DNA of 64,000 nt from Myceligenerans crystallogenes (GCF_039529775.1 NZ_BAAANL010000003.1:496001-560000), one strand, 5' to 3'; shown: positions 44,248 to 56,822, numbered from the stretch's first letter. The notes: generated by a model from the sequence alone, not told the origin. Numbers and translations are program-made.

Positions 44248-45995
44248 CAGTGGATCTCCAGGTCGGGGATGTTCGTGGGCTGGGGGCCGGTGGGCGGGTG
44301 CACCACGGGAATCTGGTCGGTGGTCACGGCGGGCTCGTGGGAATCGGGCACGAGCGGCACGGGCGAGGAGTTGAGGGTGATGCCCGCGCGGCGCGGCAGC
44401 GTCAGGCGGAAGCTCGCGCCCCGCCCAGGCCTGCCCCACGCCTCGAGGCGGCCGGCGTGCAGGCGCGCGTCCTCGTGGGCGATCGCGAGCCCGAGCCCGG
44501 TCCCGCCCGTGGTGCGGGTCCGGGCCGGGTCGGCGCGCCAGAAGCGGTCGAAGACGTGCTCGACCTCCTGCACCGTCATCCCCACGCCGTAGTCGCGCAC
44601 GACGACGGCCACCGCGTGCGCGTCGTGCGCGACGGTCACCTCGACCGGGCGGCCCTCGGCGTGCTCGATCGCGTTGACCACGAGGTTGCGCACGATCCGC
44701 TCGATGCGCCGCGGGTCGAAGTCGGCGACCGAGTTGCCCGGCCGCTGCAGGTCCACCGAGATCGGGACGGCCTTGTTCTCGGCGAGCGGCTGGGCCATCT
44801 GGACCACCGAGGTGACCACGTCGCCGAGATCCTGCTGCTCGGCGTCGAGCACCGCGGCGCCGGCGTCGAACCGGCTGATCTCCAGCAGGTCGGCGAGCAG
44901 GATCTCGAACCGTTCCACCTGGTCCGACAGGAGTTCCGCGGAGCGGCTCGCGGCGGGGTCGAGCTGGTCGCGCGCGGCGTGGATGACGTCGCCGGCCATG
45001 CGGATCGTGGTCAGCGGCGTGCGCAGCTCGTGGGACACGTCCGAGACGAACTGCCGCTGCGCCTTGGACAGCTCCTCCATCTGCTGGATCTGCTGCTGGA
45101 GGCTGTCGGCCATCGCGTTGAACGAGCGCGACAGGGTGGACATCTCGTCGATCCCGGTCGCGCCGGGCAGGCGCTCGTCCAGGTGCCCGTCCGCGAGGCG
45201 TTCGGCGACGGCGGCCGCCCGGGTCACGGGGGCCACGGTCTGGCGGCTCACCATCGCGGTGATCAGGCCGATGAGCAGCAGCACGAACGCGGCGCCCGTG
45301 CCGAGCACGCGGTGCATGAACGTCAGGATCTCCTGCTCGGGCTGCAGGGAGTACACGTAGTAGATCTCGTACGGCCCGGCCTGGGGGATCTGCACGGACG
45401 TCCCGACGACGACGCCGGGGGTGACCTCGTCCCGCACCGGGTCGCGCACCTCGGTGAACTGCATGACCTGCTCGTTCGTCGCCTCGCGCTCGCGCAGCTC
45501 CGAGTTCTCCCGGCGCAGCTCGTCCGTGAGCAGCTCGCGCTGCTGGGTGCCCATGCTGTCCGGGATGATGACGTCGCTGACCTGCGGCTGCGTTCCGGTC
45601 GGGTGCACCAGGAACACCGCTTCGACGGTGGACGCGCTCTGCAGGATCCGCGCGGCGACCGAGCTCATCAGCTGCTGCGCCTGTTGCTCGTCCATGACCA
45701 CCGAGCTCTGGAACTGCTCCTCGGCGTTGGCCGTCAGGGCGGCGCTCTCGCTGTCGATGGCCTCGAGCCTGCGCTCGACCATCCCGTCGCGGACCGAGGT
45801 CGACAGGTACAGCCCCAGCGCCGCCACCGCCAGGACGCCCATGACCAGCGCCGAGGTCATGATCCGCAGCCTCAGCGACGCGCGGAACGCATGGGTGGCG
45901 CGGCGGGCCAGGCGGATCAGGACGAGGCGGACCTTCGCTGCCTTCCGGCGGAGCGTTCCGGCGAGCGAGGAGCCGAGCGACGAGAGCCCGGGCAT
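44247..45995 (-). CDS. mtrB: Two-component sensor histidine kinase MtrB
   Basis: The 582-residue kinase has two membrane helices (about 47-67 and 210-232) flanking an extracytoplasmic sensor domain. A HAMP linker, the dimerisation box FVSDVSHELRTPL, the ATP-binding N box (VRNLVVNAIEHAEG) and G boxes (DYGVGM, GGTGLGLAI) follow. The C-terminal 45 residues are Pro-rich. MtrAB controls cell-wall and division genes and DNA replication in actinobacteria. ATG 45995 overlaps the mtrA stop by one base (TAATG). Confidence 0.96.
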   Translation of the reverse strand: MPGLSSLGSSLAGTLRRKAAKVRLVLIRLARRATHAFRASLRLRIMTSALVMGVLAVAALGLYLSTSVRDGMVERRLEAIDSESAALTANAEEQFQSSVVMDEQQAQQLMSSVAARILQSASTVEAVFLVHPTGTQPQVSDVIIPDSMGTQQRELLTDELRRENSELREREATNEQVMQFTEVRDPVRDEVTPGVVVGTSVQIPQAGPYEIYYVYSLQPEQEILTFMHRVLGTGAAFVLLLIGLITAMVSRQTVAPVTRAAAVAERLADGHLDERLPGATGIDEMSTLSRSFNAMADSLQQQIQQMEELSKAQRQFVSDVSHELRTPLTTIRMAGDVIHAARDQLDPAASRSAELLSDQVERFEILLADLLEISRFDAGAAVLDAEQQDLGDVVTSVVQMAQPLAENKAVPISVDLQRPGNSVADFDPRRIERIVRNLVVNAIEHAEGRPVEVTVAHDAHAVAVVVRDYGVGMTVQEVEHVFDRFWRADPARTRTTGGTGLGLAIAHEDARLHAGRLEAWGRPGRGASFRLTLPRRAGITLNSSPVPLVPDSHEPAVTTDQIPVVHPPTGPQPTNIPDLEIH

Positions 45996-46675
45996 TACTG
46001 GGGCGTGCCCGCCTTGTAGCCGACGCCGCGGACGGTCAGCACGATCTCCGGGTTCTCCGGGTCGCGCTCGATCTTCGAGCGCAGGCGCTGGACGTGGACG
46101 TTGACCAGCCGGGTGTCGGCGCTGTGCCGGTAGCCCCAGACGCGTTCGAGCAGCACCTCGCGCGTGAACACCTGCCACGGCTTGCGTGCGAGCTCCACGA
46201 GCAGGTCGAACTCGAGCGGCGTCAGGGCGATCTTCTCGCCGGCGCGCGTGACCGTGTGGCCCGTGACGTCGACGTCGATGTCGCCGACCTGCAGCCGCTC
46301 GGGGCCCGGGTCCTCCGTGCGGCGGAGGCGGGCCTTGACGCGGGCGACGAGCTCCTTCGGCTTGAAGGGCTTCGAGATGTAGTCGTCGGCGCCGGACTCC
46401 AGGCCCAGCACCACGTCGACGGTGTCCGACTTGGCGGTCAGCATGATGATCGGCACGCCCGATTCCGCGCGGATCTCGCGGCACACCTGTACGCCGTCCT
46501 TGCCGGGCAGCATCACGTCCAGCAGGATCAGGTCCGGCTGGTGGGTGCGGGCCATGGGCAGGGCGCCGTCACCGTCCGTGCAGAAGATCGGTTCGAGGCC
46601 CTCGCCCCGCAGGACGATGCCGATCATCTCAGCCAGGGCGGTGTCGTCGTCGACGACCAGGACACGCGATTTCAT
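45995..46675 (-). CDS. mtrA: Response regulator MtrA
   Basis: The 226-residue OmpR-family regulator has the receiver start RVLVVDDDTALAEMIG, the phosphorylation site in LILLDVMLPGKDG, the switch Lys in YISKPFKPKEL and a winged-helix DNA-binding C-terminus (VWGYRHSADTRLVNVHVQRL). It binds promoters of wall and division genes. The ATG 46675 has no Shine-Dalgarno and follows CACACT by 7 nt, so it may be leaderless. Confidence 0.98.
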   Translation of the reverse strand: MKSRVLVVDDDTALAEMIGIVLRGEGLEPIFCTDGDGALPMARTHQPDLILLDVMLPGKDGVQVCREIRAESGVPIIMLTAKSDTVDVVLGLESGADDYISKPFKPKELVARVKARLRRTEDPGPERLQVGDIDVDVTGHTVTRAGEKIALTPLEFDLLVELARKPWQVFTREVLLERVWGYRHSADTRLVNVHVQRLRSKIERDPENPEIVLTVRGVGYKAGTPQ

Positions 46676-46682
46676 GGATTCC

Positions 46683-46688
46683 AGTGTG
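46683..46688 (-). promoter_or_regulatory. Putative -10 element of a leaderless mtrA mRNA
   Basis: CACACT (minus strand) lies 7 nt before the mtrA ATG. No clear -35 is seen. Confidence 0.35.
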
Positions 46689-46728
46689 CCAGGTCGCGAG
46701 GTGTGCGCCGGGCACCTGCGTCCGTGGC

Positions 46729-46792
46729 GCGAGGTGAAATGCGTGGCCGGCCGAAACGGTTCGCGTCCCGGCCGGCCCGCATCTCACCTCGC
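46729..46792 (-). terminator. Long imperfect terminator hairpin after hpf
   Basis: GCGAGGTGA (46729-46737) pairs with TCACCTCGC (46784-46792), and GCG plus GGCCGGCCG pairs with CGGCCGGCC plus CGC inside it, giving about 23 bp with one mismatch, one bulge and a 15-nt loop. It lies just after hpf and before mtrA. Confidence 0.75.
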
Positions 46793-46806
46793 GGCCGGCC
46801 GGCCGG

Positions 46807-47463
46807 CTACTTCACGGCACCGGCGCAGGCGTCGTCCAGCTGGACGACGCCGAACGACCAGCCCTTGCGCTTGTACAGGACGGACGGCCGGGCGGTCTCC
46901 TTGTCCACGAAGAGGTAGAAGTCGTGGCCCACCATCTCCATCTCGTAGACCGCGTCGTCGAGGGTCATCGGCTCGGCCTCGTGCAGCTTCTGCCGGATGA
47001 CGACGGGGGAGTCGCCCATCGAGGTCTCCACCGAGTCCCCCGGCTCGGTGAGCGCGGCGGGCGCCGCGACCTGGGGCTCGGCCTCCTCGTCAGGGGCGAG
47101 CACGTTGTCCTCGATCGGCAGGGGGGCGGCTGCGGCGCCGTGCTTGCTGGTGTGGTTCCGGTGCGGCTTGCGCTTGTCGCGGGCGCGCCGCAGGCGCTCG
47201 TTGAGCTTGTCGACCGCGAGGTCGAGGGCGCCGACGCGGTCCTCCGCGGAGGCCTCGGCGCGGATCACGGGCCCCTTCGCCCGGACCGTGAGCTCGACGC
47301 GCTCGCGCTTCTCCGACATCCGCGGGTTGTTCTCGTGCGTGACCTCCACGTCCACCCGCATGGCCGTAGGGGCCAGGAGTTCGACCTTGGAGAGCTTGTC
47401 CTCCACCTGCTGACGGAACCTGTCCGCCACCACCGTGTGCCTGCCGACGACGACGATCTCCAT
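46807..47463 (-). CDS. hpf: Ribosome hibernation promoting factor, long form
   Basis: The 218-residue protein has the N-terminal S30AE domain (MEIVVVGRHTVV, residues 1-100, with RAEASAEDRVGALDLAVDKL) and the C-terminal dimerisation domain (SPVVIRQKLHEAEPMTLDDA to FYLFVDKETARPSVLYKRK), joined by a variable acidic linker. It makes 100S ribosome dimers in stationary phase. The ATG 47463 has GGAGAG 6 nt upstream. The upstream 215 bp (47464-47678) hold a long leader with a TAGCCT box and a small hairpin at 47522-47537 but no certain promoter. Confidence 0.96.
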   Translation of the reverse strand: MEIVVVGRHTVVADRFRQQVEDKLSKVELLAPTAMRVDVEVTHENNPRMSEKRERVELTVRAKGPVIRAEASAEDRVGALDLAVDKLNERLRRARDKRKPHRNHTSKHGAAAAPLPIEDNVLAPDEEAEPQVAAPAALTEPGDSVETSMGDSPVVIRQKLHEAEPMTLDDAVYEMEMVGHDFYLFVDKETARPSVLYKRKGWSFGVVQLDDACAGAVK

Positions 47464-47678
47464 GTTGTTCTCTCCGCTCCGGGTCGTGGGCGCCTGTCGC
47501 GCCTGGTGCTCCGTCTTGCCTGGCACTTGCCGGTGCCGGGAACCACCTCCCCCGTCGCGTTCGGAAGGGCTGCTCCGTCCTCGCGAGAGCCCCTCGGAGA
47601 ACCCAGGCTAACCCCGGACCATGAGTTGGCGACAGGCCCAACGGCAGGTAAACAAAACGACAGGTTCGGTCGAGATCG

Positions 47679-48431
47679 TCAGCACATCCGTTCATCTCCG
47701 GTGGTGGCGCCGGGCGGCGGGGTCGCTGCCAGCACAGTTGCCCCGAGCACCGAGGCGCCCGCCGTTTCCAGGGCGCGTTCGCTCGTAGCGAGAGTCGCCC
47801 CGGACGTCAGGACGTCGTCGACCAGCAGGCAGACCAGAGCGTCCAGCGGGTGGACGGCGCGCACCGCCGACGCGAGGTTCCGCCCGCGCGCCCGCGCCCC
47901 CAGGCCGACCTGATCCCGGGTGGCACGCCGGCGCAGCACGGGCGCGACCCGCGCCCGGACGCCGCCGGCGCGCAGCCCGGCCGCGACCCCGCCAGCCAGC
48001 GCGGCCACGGGGTCCCGCCCGCGCCGTCGTCGTGCGGCGGCGCTGGCCGGCACGGGGACGACGGCGAGCGACGTCGCCGGCCCGAGCTCCGCGAGGGCCG
48101 CCGCGAGCAGCGGCGCGAGGCGCGCCGCGCCGCGGCGGGCCGCGGCGCCGAGCGGCCGGTCGAGGTCCGCGCGTCCGCGGTCCTTCCAGTGGACGACGAC
48201 GTCGCGCACGCGCCCGGTGTACGCCGTCAGCGCCCACACGGGCAGCGGCGCGACGGCGTCGACCCGGTCCAGCCGCCCGGCCCCGTGCTCGACCCGGACG
48301 GGCGCGGCGGCGAACCGCGCCGCGCAGCGCGCGCACCAGCGCACGTCGGGCACGCCGCACGGGCACGCCACGGGCAGCAGCAACCGCGACAGCTCGGTGA
48401 GCGGCCGCACCGGCGCCCGGGAACCTGGCAT
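47679..48431 (-). CDS. ComF family phosphoribosyltransferase-like protein
   Basis: The 250-residue protein has the zinc-finger start CPCG...CARC (Cys residues near 24-37) and a phosphoribosyltransferase domain ending in the PRPP loop CLLVDDVLTSGATLAT. Homologues (ComFC/GntX) take part in DNA uptake in competent bacteria; the role in actinobacteria is unclear. ATG 48431 is preceded by CTGGAGGC with very short spacing. In many actinobacteria comF lies beside hpf, as here. Confidence 0.88.
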   Translation of the reverse strand: MPGSRAPVRPLTELSRLLLPVACPCGVPDVRWCARCAARFAAAPVRVEHGAGRLDRVDAVAPLPVWALTAYTGRVRDVVVHWKDRGRADLDRPLGAAARRGAARLAPLLAAALAELGPATSLAVVPVPASAAARRRRGRDPVAALAGGVAAGLRAGGVRARVAPVLRRRATRDQVGLGARARGRNLASAVRAVHPLDALVCLLVDDVLTSGATLATSERALETAGASVLGATVLAATPPPGATTGDERMC

Positions 48432-48488
48432 GCCTCCAGCGTGCCGCCCGGATCCCGGCCCCGCTGCTTGTCCACAGGGTCTGCCGGG

Positions 48489-50132
48489 CTACCGGGGAGA
48501 GTCCGACTTCCCGCTCGCCTGGGCCTGGGCGTCACGGAGGGCCTCCGCGCCCGCGTAGCCCAGGGCGGCCTCGGCCGCCTGGTCCGCGAGGGCGAGGCCG
48601 GCCGTGCCGTACAGGTGGAACACCGCGTCCGCGCCGTGGCGCCGCAGCTCCTCCGCGTCGTCGTCGTACCGCGCGACGGCGGCGACCGTGCCGTTGAACT
48701 CCCCGGCGCGCAGCTGGCCCAGCGCGATGAGATTGGCCTGGTGGAACGGCATCGCCAGGATCGCGAGCTCGACGCTCCCGGCGTTGCGGACCCGGGCCCA
48801 GAACTCGATGTCGGTGGCGTCGGCCTGGACGACCTCGTACCCCTGGGCGCGCAGCGCCTTGACCCGCGCGGGGTCGTGCTCGACGCCGAGCACGTTCATC
48901 CCGTAGTCGTCGCAGAGCTGGCCGAACGCGCCGCGCCCGACCCGGCCCATGCCGAGCACGAGCGCCTTGGCGCCGGCCACGTCGATGAGCCGCTCCTCCG
49001 GGTGCAGCCACTCGTTCGGCTTGGACCGGAACCGCTTCGCCAGCGCGATGGCGATCTCGTTGCCGCGGGTGTTCACCGCCGACGAGATCACGAAGCTCAC
49101 GGCCACGGCGACCGCCATCACGACGACCCAGTCCGTGTGCAGCAGCCCGGCGTCCACGCCGACGTCGACGACGATCAGCCCGAACTCCGAGTAGTTCGCC
49201 AGCACCAGGGCCGAGAGGATCGCGGTGCGCTTGCGCAGCCGGACCACGCGCAGCAGCAGCGCGGTGCAGAGTGCCTGCAGGGGGAGCATGAGCAGCACCA
49301 GCAGGCCCACGGCGACCGTCGCGCCCGTGGGCGTGCCCGCGAAGCCGATCGAGACGAAGAACCCGACCAGCAGCAGTTCCTTGAGCGTGAACAGGTGGCG
49401 GCTCAGCTCGGTCGCGTTGGTGTGCCCGGCGAGCAGCACGCCCATCACGAGCGCGCCGAGGTCGCCCTTCAGCCCGACGGCGTCGAACAGCGCGTACCCG
49501 GGACCGAGCGCGGCGGCGATGCCGAACAGGGCCTGGAGCTCGCCGTGGCCCATCCGGGACCACGCCTTGCGCAGCAGCCAGGCCCCCGGCACGAGCAGCA
49601 CCAGCGCCAGCGCCCACGGGCTCGGCGGGTCGCCCTTGGCGACGGACAGGAAGACGACGGCGATGAGGTCCTGCATGACCAGCACGCCGATCGCGATCCG
49701 GCCGTACAGCGCGCTCTGGTCGGAGCGCCCGTCGAGCACCTTGATCACGAACACGGTCGAGGAGAACGACAGCGCCAGGCCGATCAGCGCCAGCGTGCCC
49801 AGGTCCTTGCCCGCCAGGAGCGGCAGCCCGATCAGCCCGAACACCCCGAGGAAGCCGACGGCGACGGCGACGCTGATCACCAGGTGGGCACCCGTGGTGA
49901 GCCAGACCTCCTTGCGCAGCAGCGTCTTGAGGTCGAGCTTCAGCCCGATCCCGAACAGCAGCAGGGTGACGCCGAGGTCCGCGATCGTGTCCAGATAGGC
50001 CGGTTCCGCCAGACCCGCGGCGTGCAGCACGAAACCCGCCACGAGAAAGCCCACGAGTGGTGGCAGCCGTAAGAGGTAGGCACCCAGGCCCAGCGCGGTC
50101 GTCACTACCAGAAGCGTCGCGGCGGTCACCAT
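48489..50132 (-). CDS. CPA2 family cation/proton antiporter with TrkA-N domain
   Basis: The 547-residue protein has about twelve membrane helices (residues 1-370) typical of the KefB/YbaL group, with GVTLLLFGIGLKLDLKTL and IGVLVMQDLIAVV. A cytoplasmic Rossmann TrkA-N domain follows (ALVLGMGRVGRGAFGQL, VEHDPARVKALRAQG) and binds a nucleotide. It probably exchanges K+ or Na+ for protons, under redox or nucleotide control. ATG 50132 has no Shine-Dalgarno, but TAGGAT lies 6 nt upstream, so the mRNA is probably leaderless. It is divergent from secA. Confidence 0.93.
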   Translation of the reverse strand: MVTAATLLVVTTALGLGAYLLRLPPLVGFLVAGFVLHAAGLAEPAYLDTIADLGVTLLLFGIGLKLDLKTLLRKEVWLTTGAHLVISVAVAVGFLGVFGLIGLPLLAGKDLGTLALIGLALSFSSTVFVIKVLDGRSDQSALYGRIAIGVLVMQDLIAVVFLSVAKGDPPSPWALALVLLVPGAWLLRKAWSRMGHGELQALFGIAAALGPGYALFDAVGLKGDLGALVMGVLLAGHTNATELSRHLFTLKELLLVGFFVSIGFAGTPTGATVAVGLLVLLMLPLQALCTALLLRVVRLRKRTAILSALVLANYSEFGLIVVDVGVDAGLLHTDWVVVMAVAVAVSFVISSAVNTRGNEIAIALAKRFRSKPNEWLHPEERLIDVAGAKALVLGMGRVGRGAFGQLCDDYGMNVLGVEHDPARVKALRAQGYEVVQADATDIEFWARVRNAGSVELAILAMPFHQANLIALGQLRAGEFNGTVAAVARYDDDAEELRRHGADAVFHLYGTAGLALADQAAEAALGYAGAEALRDAQAQASGKSDSPR

Positions 50133-50138
50133 GGCCCG

Positions 50139-50144
50139 ATCCTA
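50139..50144 (-). promoter_or_regulatory. -10 element of a leaderless antiporter mRNA
   Basis: TAGGAT (minus strand) lies 6 nt before the ATG at 50132 and matches the actinobacterial -10 consensus well. Confidence 0.45.
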
Positions 50145-50251
50145 GGCACCAATCGTTTCGACGGTGTTCCGCTGATTATTCCGTGAGCGAACCCCGCAAC
50201 AACCACGGGGCCGTACGACGTTCTTCTTCCCGTACACCCCGCGATACCGCC

Positions 50252-50257
50252 TACGAT
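50252..50257 (+). promoter_or_regulatory. Putative -10 box of secA
   Basis: TACGAT lies 58 bp before the GTG at 50316 in the 183-bp divergent gap. TTCCCG 19 bp upstream is a poor -35. Confidence 0.3.
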
Positions 50258-50315
50258 GGGGCCAGCATGCCCCATGCGTGGGCAGTATCACACCGACCGA
50301 TCCGGGAGAACCCGC

Positions 50316-53321
<3,006 letters not shown>

Positions 53322-53334
53322 GGAGAAAGTACCG

Positions 53335-54618
53335 ATGACCGGACCCCGACCGTTGCGCGTCGCCCTGCTCGGTTGCGGAGTCGTCGGTACGCAGGTCGCC
53401 AAGACGCTGCTGTACGACCAGGCCGACCTGTCGGCCCGCGTCGGCGCGCCGCTGGAGGTCGCCGGCATCGCGGTCCGGAACCTCGACACACCGCGCGACG
53501 TCGCCCTGCCGCGTGAGCTGTTCACCACCGACGCCGAGGCGCTGGTGGACTCCGCCGACGTCGTCGTCGAGCTGATGGGCGGGCTCGAGCCCGCCCGCAC
53601 GCTGCTGCTGCGGGCGATCGAGGGCGGCGCCGCCGTCGTCACCGCGAACAAGGCGCTGCTCGCCGATGACGGCCCGTCGCTCTACCAGGCGGCCGACGCC
53701 GCGGGCGTCGACATCCACGGCGAGGCCGCGGTCGCGGGCGCGATCCCGATCGTGCGCCCGCTGCGCGAGTCGCTCGCGGGCGACGACATCACGCGCGTGC
53801 TCGGCATCGTCAACGGCACCACGAACTACATCCTCGACCAGATGGCCACCAACGGCCTGGAGCTCGAGGTGGCCCTGCGGCAGGCGCAGGAGCTCGGCTA
53901 CGCCGAGGCGGATCCCACCGCGGACATCGAGGGGTACGACGCCGCGGCCAAGGCCGCCATCCTCGCGAGCCTCGCCTTCCACACGCGCGTGCGGATGAAG
54001 GACGTCGCGTGCGAGGGCATCACGGGGGTCACCAAGGAGGACGTCCAGTGGGCGGCCGCGACCGGGTACAGCGTCAAGCTGCTGGCGATCGCGGAGCGCA
54101 CCTCGGAGGGCGTCTCCGCCCGCGTGCACCCGGCGCTCGTGCCGTCCGACCACCCGCTGGCGAACGTGCGCGGCGCGTTCAACGCGGTCTTCGTCGAGGC
54201 CGACGCCGCGGGCCCCCTGATGTTCTACGGCCAGGGCGCGGGCGGCCGCCCGACGTCGTCGGCCGTGCTCGGGGACATCGTCTCGGCCGGCCGCCACCGC
54301 GTGCTCGGCGGGAAGGGGCCGCAGGAGTCCACGTACGCCGCGCTGCCCGTGCTGCCGCAGGACGCCGCCGTCACGCGCTACCAGGTGCGCCTGGAGGTCG
54401 CGGACCGGCCGGGCGGCCTGGCCGAGGTCGCGGGCGTGCTCGGCGACCACGGCGTCTCCATCGACACCGTGCGCCAGACCGCCGCCACCAACGGCAGCGC
54501 CACACTCGTCCTCACGACGCACGCCGCGCGTGAGGCCTCCCTGGCGGCCACGGTCGCCGCGGCCGACGGGCTGGAGTCCGTCCGCCGGATCGTGTCCGTC
54601 CTGCGAGTCGAGGGATAG
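53335..54618 (+). CDS. hom: Homoserine dehydrogenase
   Basis: The 427-residue enzyme reduces aspartate semialdehyde to homoserine for threonine and methionine synthesis. It has the NAD(P) Rossmann start VALLGCGVVGTQVAK, the catalytic block VNGTTNYILDQM then GYAEADPTADIEGYD, and a C-terminal ACT domain (RLEVADRPGGLAEVAGVLGD) for threonine feedback. The start ATG 53335 has GAGGAG 9 nt upstream. It leads thrC by 2 bp and thrB further on, in the standard actinobacterial thr cluster. Confidence 0.97.
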   Translation: MTGPRPLRVALLGCGVVGTQVAKTLLYDQADLSARVGAPLEVAGIAVRNLDTPRDVALPRELFTTDAEALVDSADVVVELMGGLEPARTLLLRAIEGGAAVVTANKALLADDGPSLYQAADAAGVDIHGEAAVAGAIPIVRPLRESLAGDDITRVLGIVNGTTNYILDQMATNGLELEVALRQAQELGYAEADPTADIEGYDAAAKAAILASLAFHTRVRMKDVACEGITGVTKEDVQWAAATGYSVKLLAIAERTSEGVSARVHPALVPSDHPLANVRGAFNAVFVEADAAGPLMFYGQGAGGRPTSSAVLGDIVSAGRHRVLGGKGPQESTYAALPVLPQDAAVTRYQVRLEVADRPGGLAEVAGVLGDHGVSIDTVRQTAATNGSATLVLTTHAAREASLAATVAAADGLESVRRIVSVLRVEG

Positions 54619-54620
54619 AA

Positions 54621-55736
54621 ATGTCAGTCGCTGCCCCGAACACCACAGCACCCGCCGCCCACCAGTGGCGGGGTGTGATCACCGAGTACGCGGAGCGCCT
54701 GCCGGAGCACCTCACGACGCACGTCGTGACGCTGGGCGAGGGCGGCACGCCCCTGATCCCCGCCCCGGCGATCGGCGACCGCGTGGGCGCCGAGGTGTAC
54801 GTCAAGTACGAGGGCATGAACCCGACCGGCTCCTTCAAGGACCGCGGCATGACGACGGCGATCTCCGCCGCGGCGGCCCGGGGCGCGAAGGCCGTGGTGT
54901 GCGCCTCGACGGGGAACACGTCGGCGTCGGCCGCCGCGTACGCCACCCGCGCCGGGATGACCTGCGCGGTGCTCGTGCCGGACGGCAAGATCGCGATGGG
55001 CAAGCTCAGCCAGGCCATCGCGCACGGCGCGCACCTGCTGCAGGTGGACGGCAACTTCGACGACTGCCTGGTCGCGGCCCGCAAGCTGGCCGAGGCGTAC
55101 CCGGTCGAGCTGGTGAACTCCGTGAACCCGGACCGCATCGAGGGCCAGAAGACCGCCGCGTTCGAGATCGTCGACGCGCTCGGCGACGCGCCCGACATCC
55201 ACGCGCTGCCCGTCGGCAACGCGGGGAACATCACCGCGTACTGGAAGGGCTACACCGAGTACGCGGACCCGGCCTTCGGCGCGGTGCGCGCGTCGCGGAC
55301 CCCCGCGATGTGGGGCTTCCAGGCGGCCGGCGCCGCCCCGATCGTCAAGGGCCACCCGGTGGACCAGCCGGAGACCATCGCCACGGCGATCCGCATCGGC
55401 AACCCCGCGTCCTGGCAGCAGGCCGAGGAGGCGCGGGACACGTCGGGCGGCGTCATCGAGGCCGTGACCGACGACGAGATCCTCGCCGCGCACCGGATCC
55501 TGTCGGCGGAGGTCGGCGTGTTCGTGGAACCCGCCTCCGCGGCCGGGGTGGCCGGCGTGCTCAAGCGCGGCGAGGCCGGGCTCGTGCCCGCCGGCGCGCG
55601 CATCGTGATCACGGTGACGGGCCACGGGCTCAAGGACCCGTCCTGGGCGCTGCGCGGCGCGGACGGCGGCGAGGTGACCCCGACCAAGGTCGGCGCCGAC
55701 GTCGTCTCCATCGCCACGGCGCTCGGCCTCGGCTGA
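54621..55736 (+). CDS. thrC: Threonine synthase
   Basis: The 371-residue PLP enzyme converts O-phosphohomoserine to threonine. The PLP lysine sits in NPTGSFKDRGMT, ASTGNTSASAAAYA holds the phosphate loop partner, and GNAGNITAYWKGY fits the PLP phosphate-binding region. It is the short fold-type II form. ATG 54621 lies 2 bp after hom. Confidence 0.97.
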   Translation: MSVAAPNTTAPAAHQWRGVITEYAERLPEHLTTHVVTLGEGGTPLIPAPAIGDRVGAEVYVKYEGMNPTGSFKDRGMTTAISAAAARGAKAVVCASTGNTSASAAAYATRAGMTCAVLVPDGKIAMGKLSQAIAHGAHLLQVDGNFDDCLVAARKLAEAYPVELVNSVNPDRIEGQKTAAFEIVDALGDAPDIHALPVGNAGNITAYWKGYTEYADPAFGAVRASRTPAMWGFQAAGAAPIVKGHPVDQPETIATAIRIGNPASWQQAEEARDTSGGVIEAVTDDEILAAHRILSAEVGVFVEPASAAGVAGVLKRGEAGLVPAGARIVITVTGHGLKDPSWALRGADGGEVTPTKVGADVVSIATALGLG

Positions 55737-55845
55737 CCCGTCCCGCGTGCTCCCGCGCGACGCCCGGTCTCGCACGACGTCGTCGTACCGCCCCGATCCG
55801 CCCGTGAGCGCCAGCGCTCCGCCGAACCCGTGAGCAAGAACCGCC

Positions 55846-56820
55846 ATGACCCAGAAGGCAGACCAGATGCAGCTCGGTGCCGACCACGTGGTGGTCCGGG
55901 TGCCCGCGACGAGCGCCAACCTCGGCCCGGGCTACGACGCCCTGGGCCTCGCGCTCGCCGTCCACGACGAGGTGGAGGTGCGCCTCGTCGCGGCGGACGA
56001 GGTGATCGTCGAGGTGGAGGGCGAGGGCGCCGGCGAGGTGCCGCTCGGCGAGGACCACCTCGTGGTCCGGGCCCTGCGCCGCACGCTCGACCTCGCGGGT
56101 GCGACGCCGACCGGGATCCACATGACGTGCCGCAACGTGATCCCGCACGGGCGGGGGATGGGCTCGTCGTCGGCCGCCGTCGTCGCCGGGATCGTGGCGG
56201 CGCGTGCGCTGCTCGCGGATCCGCGGGCGGTCGACGCCGCGACCGTGCTGCGGCTCGCGACCGAGTTCGAGGGCCACCCGGACAACGCCGCGCCGGCCAT
56301 CGCCGGCGGCGCCACCGTCGCGTGGGTCGACGACACCGGGCCGCGCGCCGTCGACCTGGAGGTGGACCCGTCGATCGAGGCGACGGTGCTCGTGCCCGAC
56401 GCGCGCCTGGCGACGTCGGCCGCGCGCGAGGCCCTGCCCGCGCAGGTCGCCCACGAGGACGCCGCGTTCACGGCCGGGCGGGCCGCGCTGCTCGTGGAGG
56501 CGCTGGCGCGGCGGCCCGAGCTGCTCTTCGAGGCGACCGAGGACCGGCTGCACCAGCCGTTCCGGGGCAAGGTCCTGGGGGCCTCGAGCGAACTGCTGCG
56601 TTCGCTGCGCGCGGAACGGCTCGCCGCGACGGTGTCGGGTGCGGGACCCTCGGTTCTCGTACTCTCGACCAGGGACGACGCCGCACGACGGGACGCGGTG
56701 CTCACCTCGCTCGTCGGCGGAGCGGCGGGCTGGCGGGTGCTCCGGCCCGGCATCGACACCGCGGGCGCCAGGGCGCGGAGGCTTTCCGGCCATCCGGATG
56801 CGTTAAGGTCCGCACGATAA
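55846..56820 (+). CDS. thrB: Homoserine kinase
   Basis: The 324-residue GHMP kinase phosphorylates homoserine. Marks are VPATSANLGPGYDALGLAL near the start, the ATP loop PHGRGMGSSSAAVVAG and the C-terminal SGAGPSVLVLS. ATG 55846 gives the longest form; ATG 55867 (MQLGADHVVV) has the better ribosome site (AGAAGG 8 nt upstream) and may be the true start. The 109-bp gap from thrC holds a small GAGCGCCAGCGCTC hairpin and no clear promoter. Expression probably continues from hom. Confidence 0.95.
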   Translation: MTQKADQMQLGADHVVVRVPATSANLGPGYDALGLALAVHDEVEVRLVAADEVIVEVEGEGAGEVPLGEDHLVVRALRRTLDLAGATPTGIHMTCRNVIPHGRGMGSSSAAVVAGIVAARALLADPRAVDAATVLRLATEFEGHPDNAAPAIAGGATVAWVDDTGPRAVDLEVDPSIEATVLVPDARLATSAAREALPAQVAHEDAAFTAGRAALLVEALARRPELLFEATEDRLHQPFRGKVLGASSELLRSLRAERLAATVSGAGPSVLVLSTRDDAARRDAVLTSLVGGAAGWRVLRPGIDTAGARARRLSGHPDALRSAR

Positions 56821-56822
56821 TT

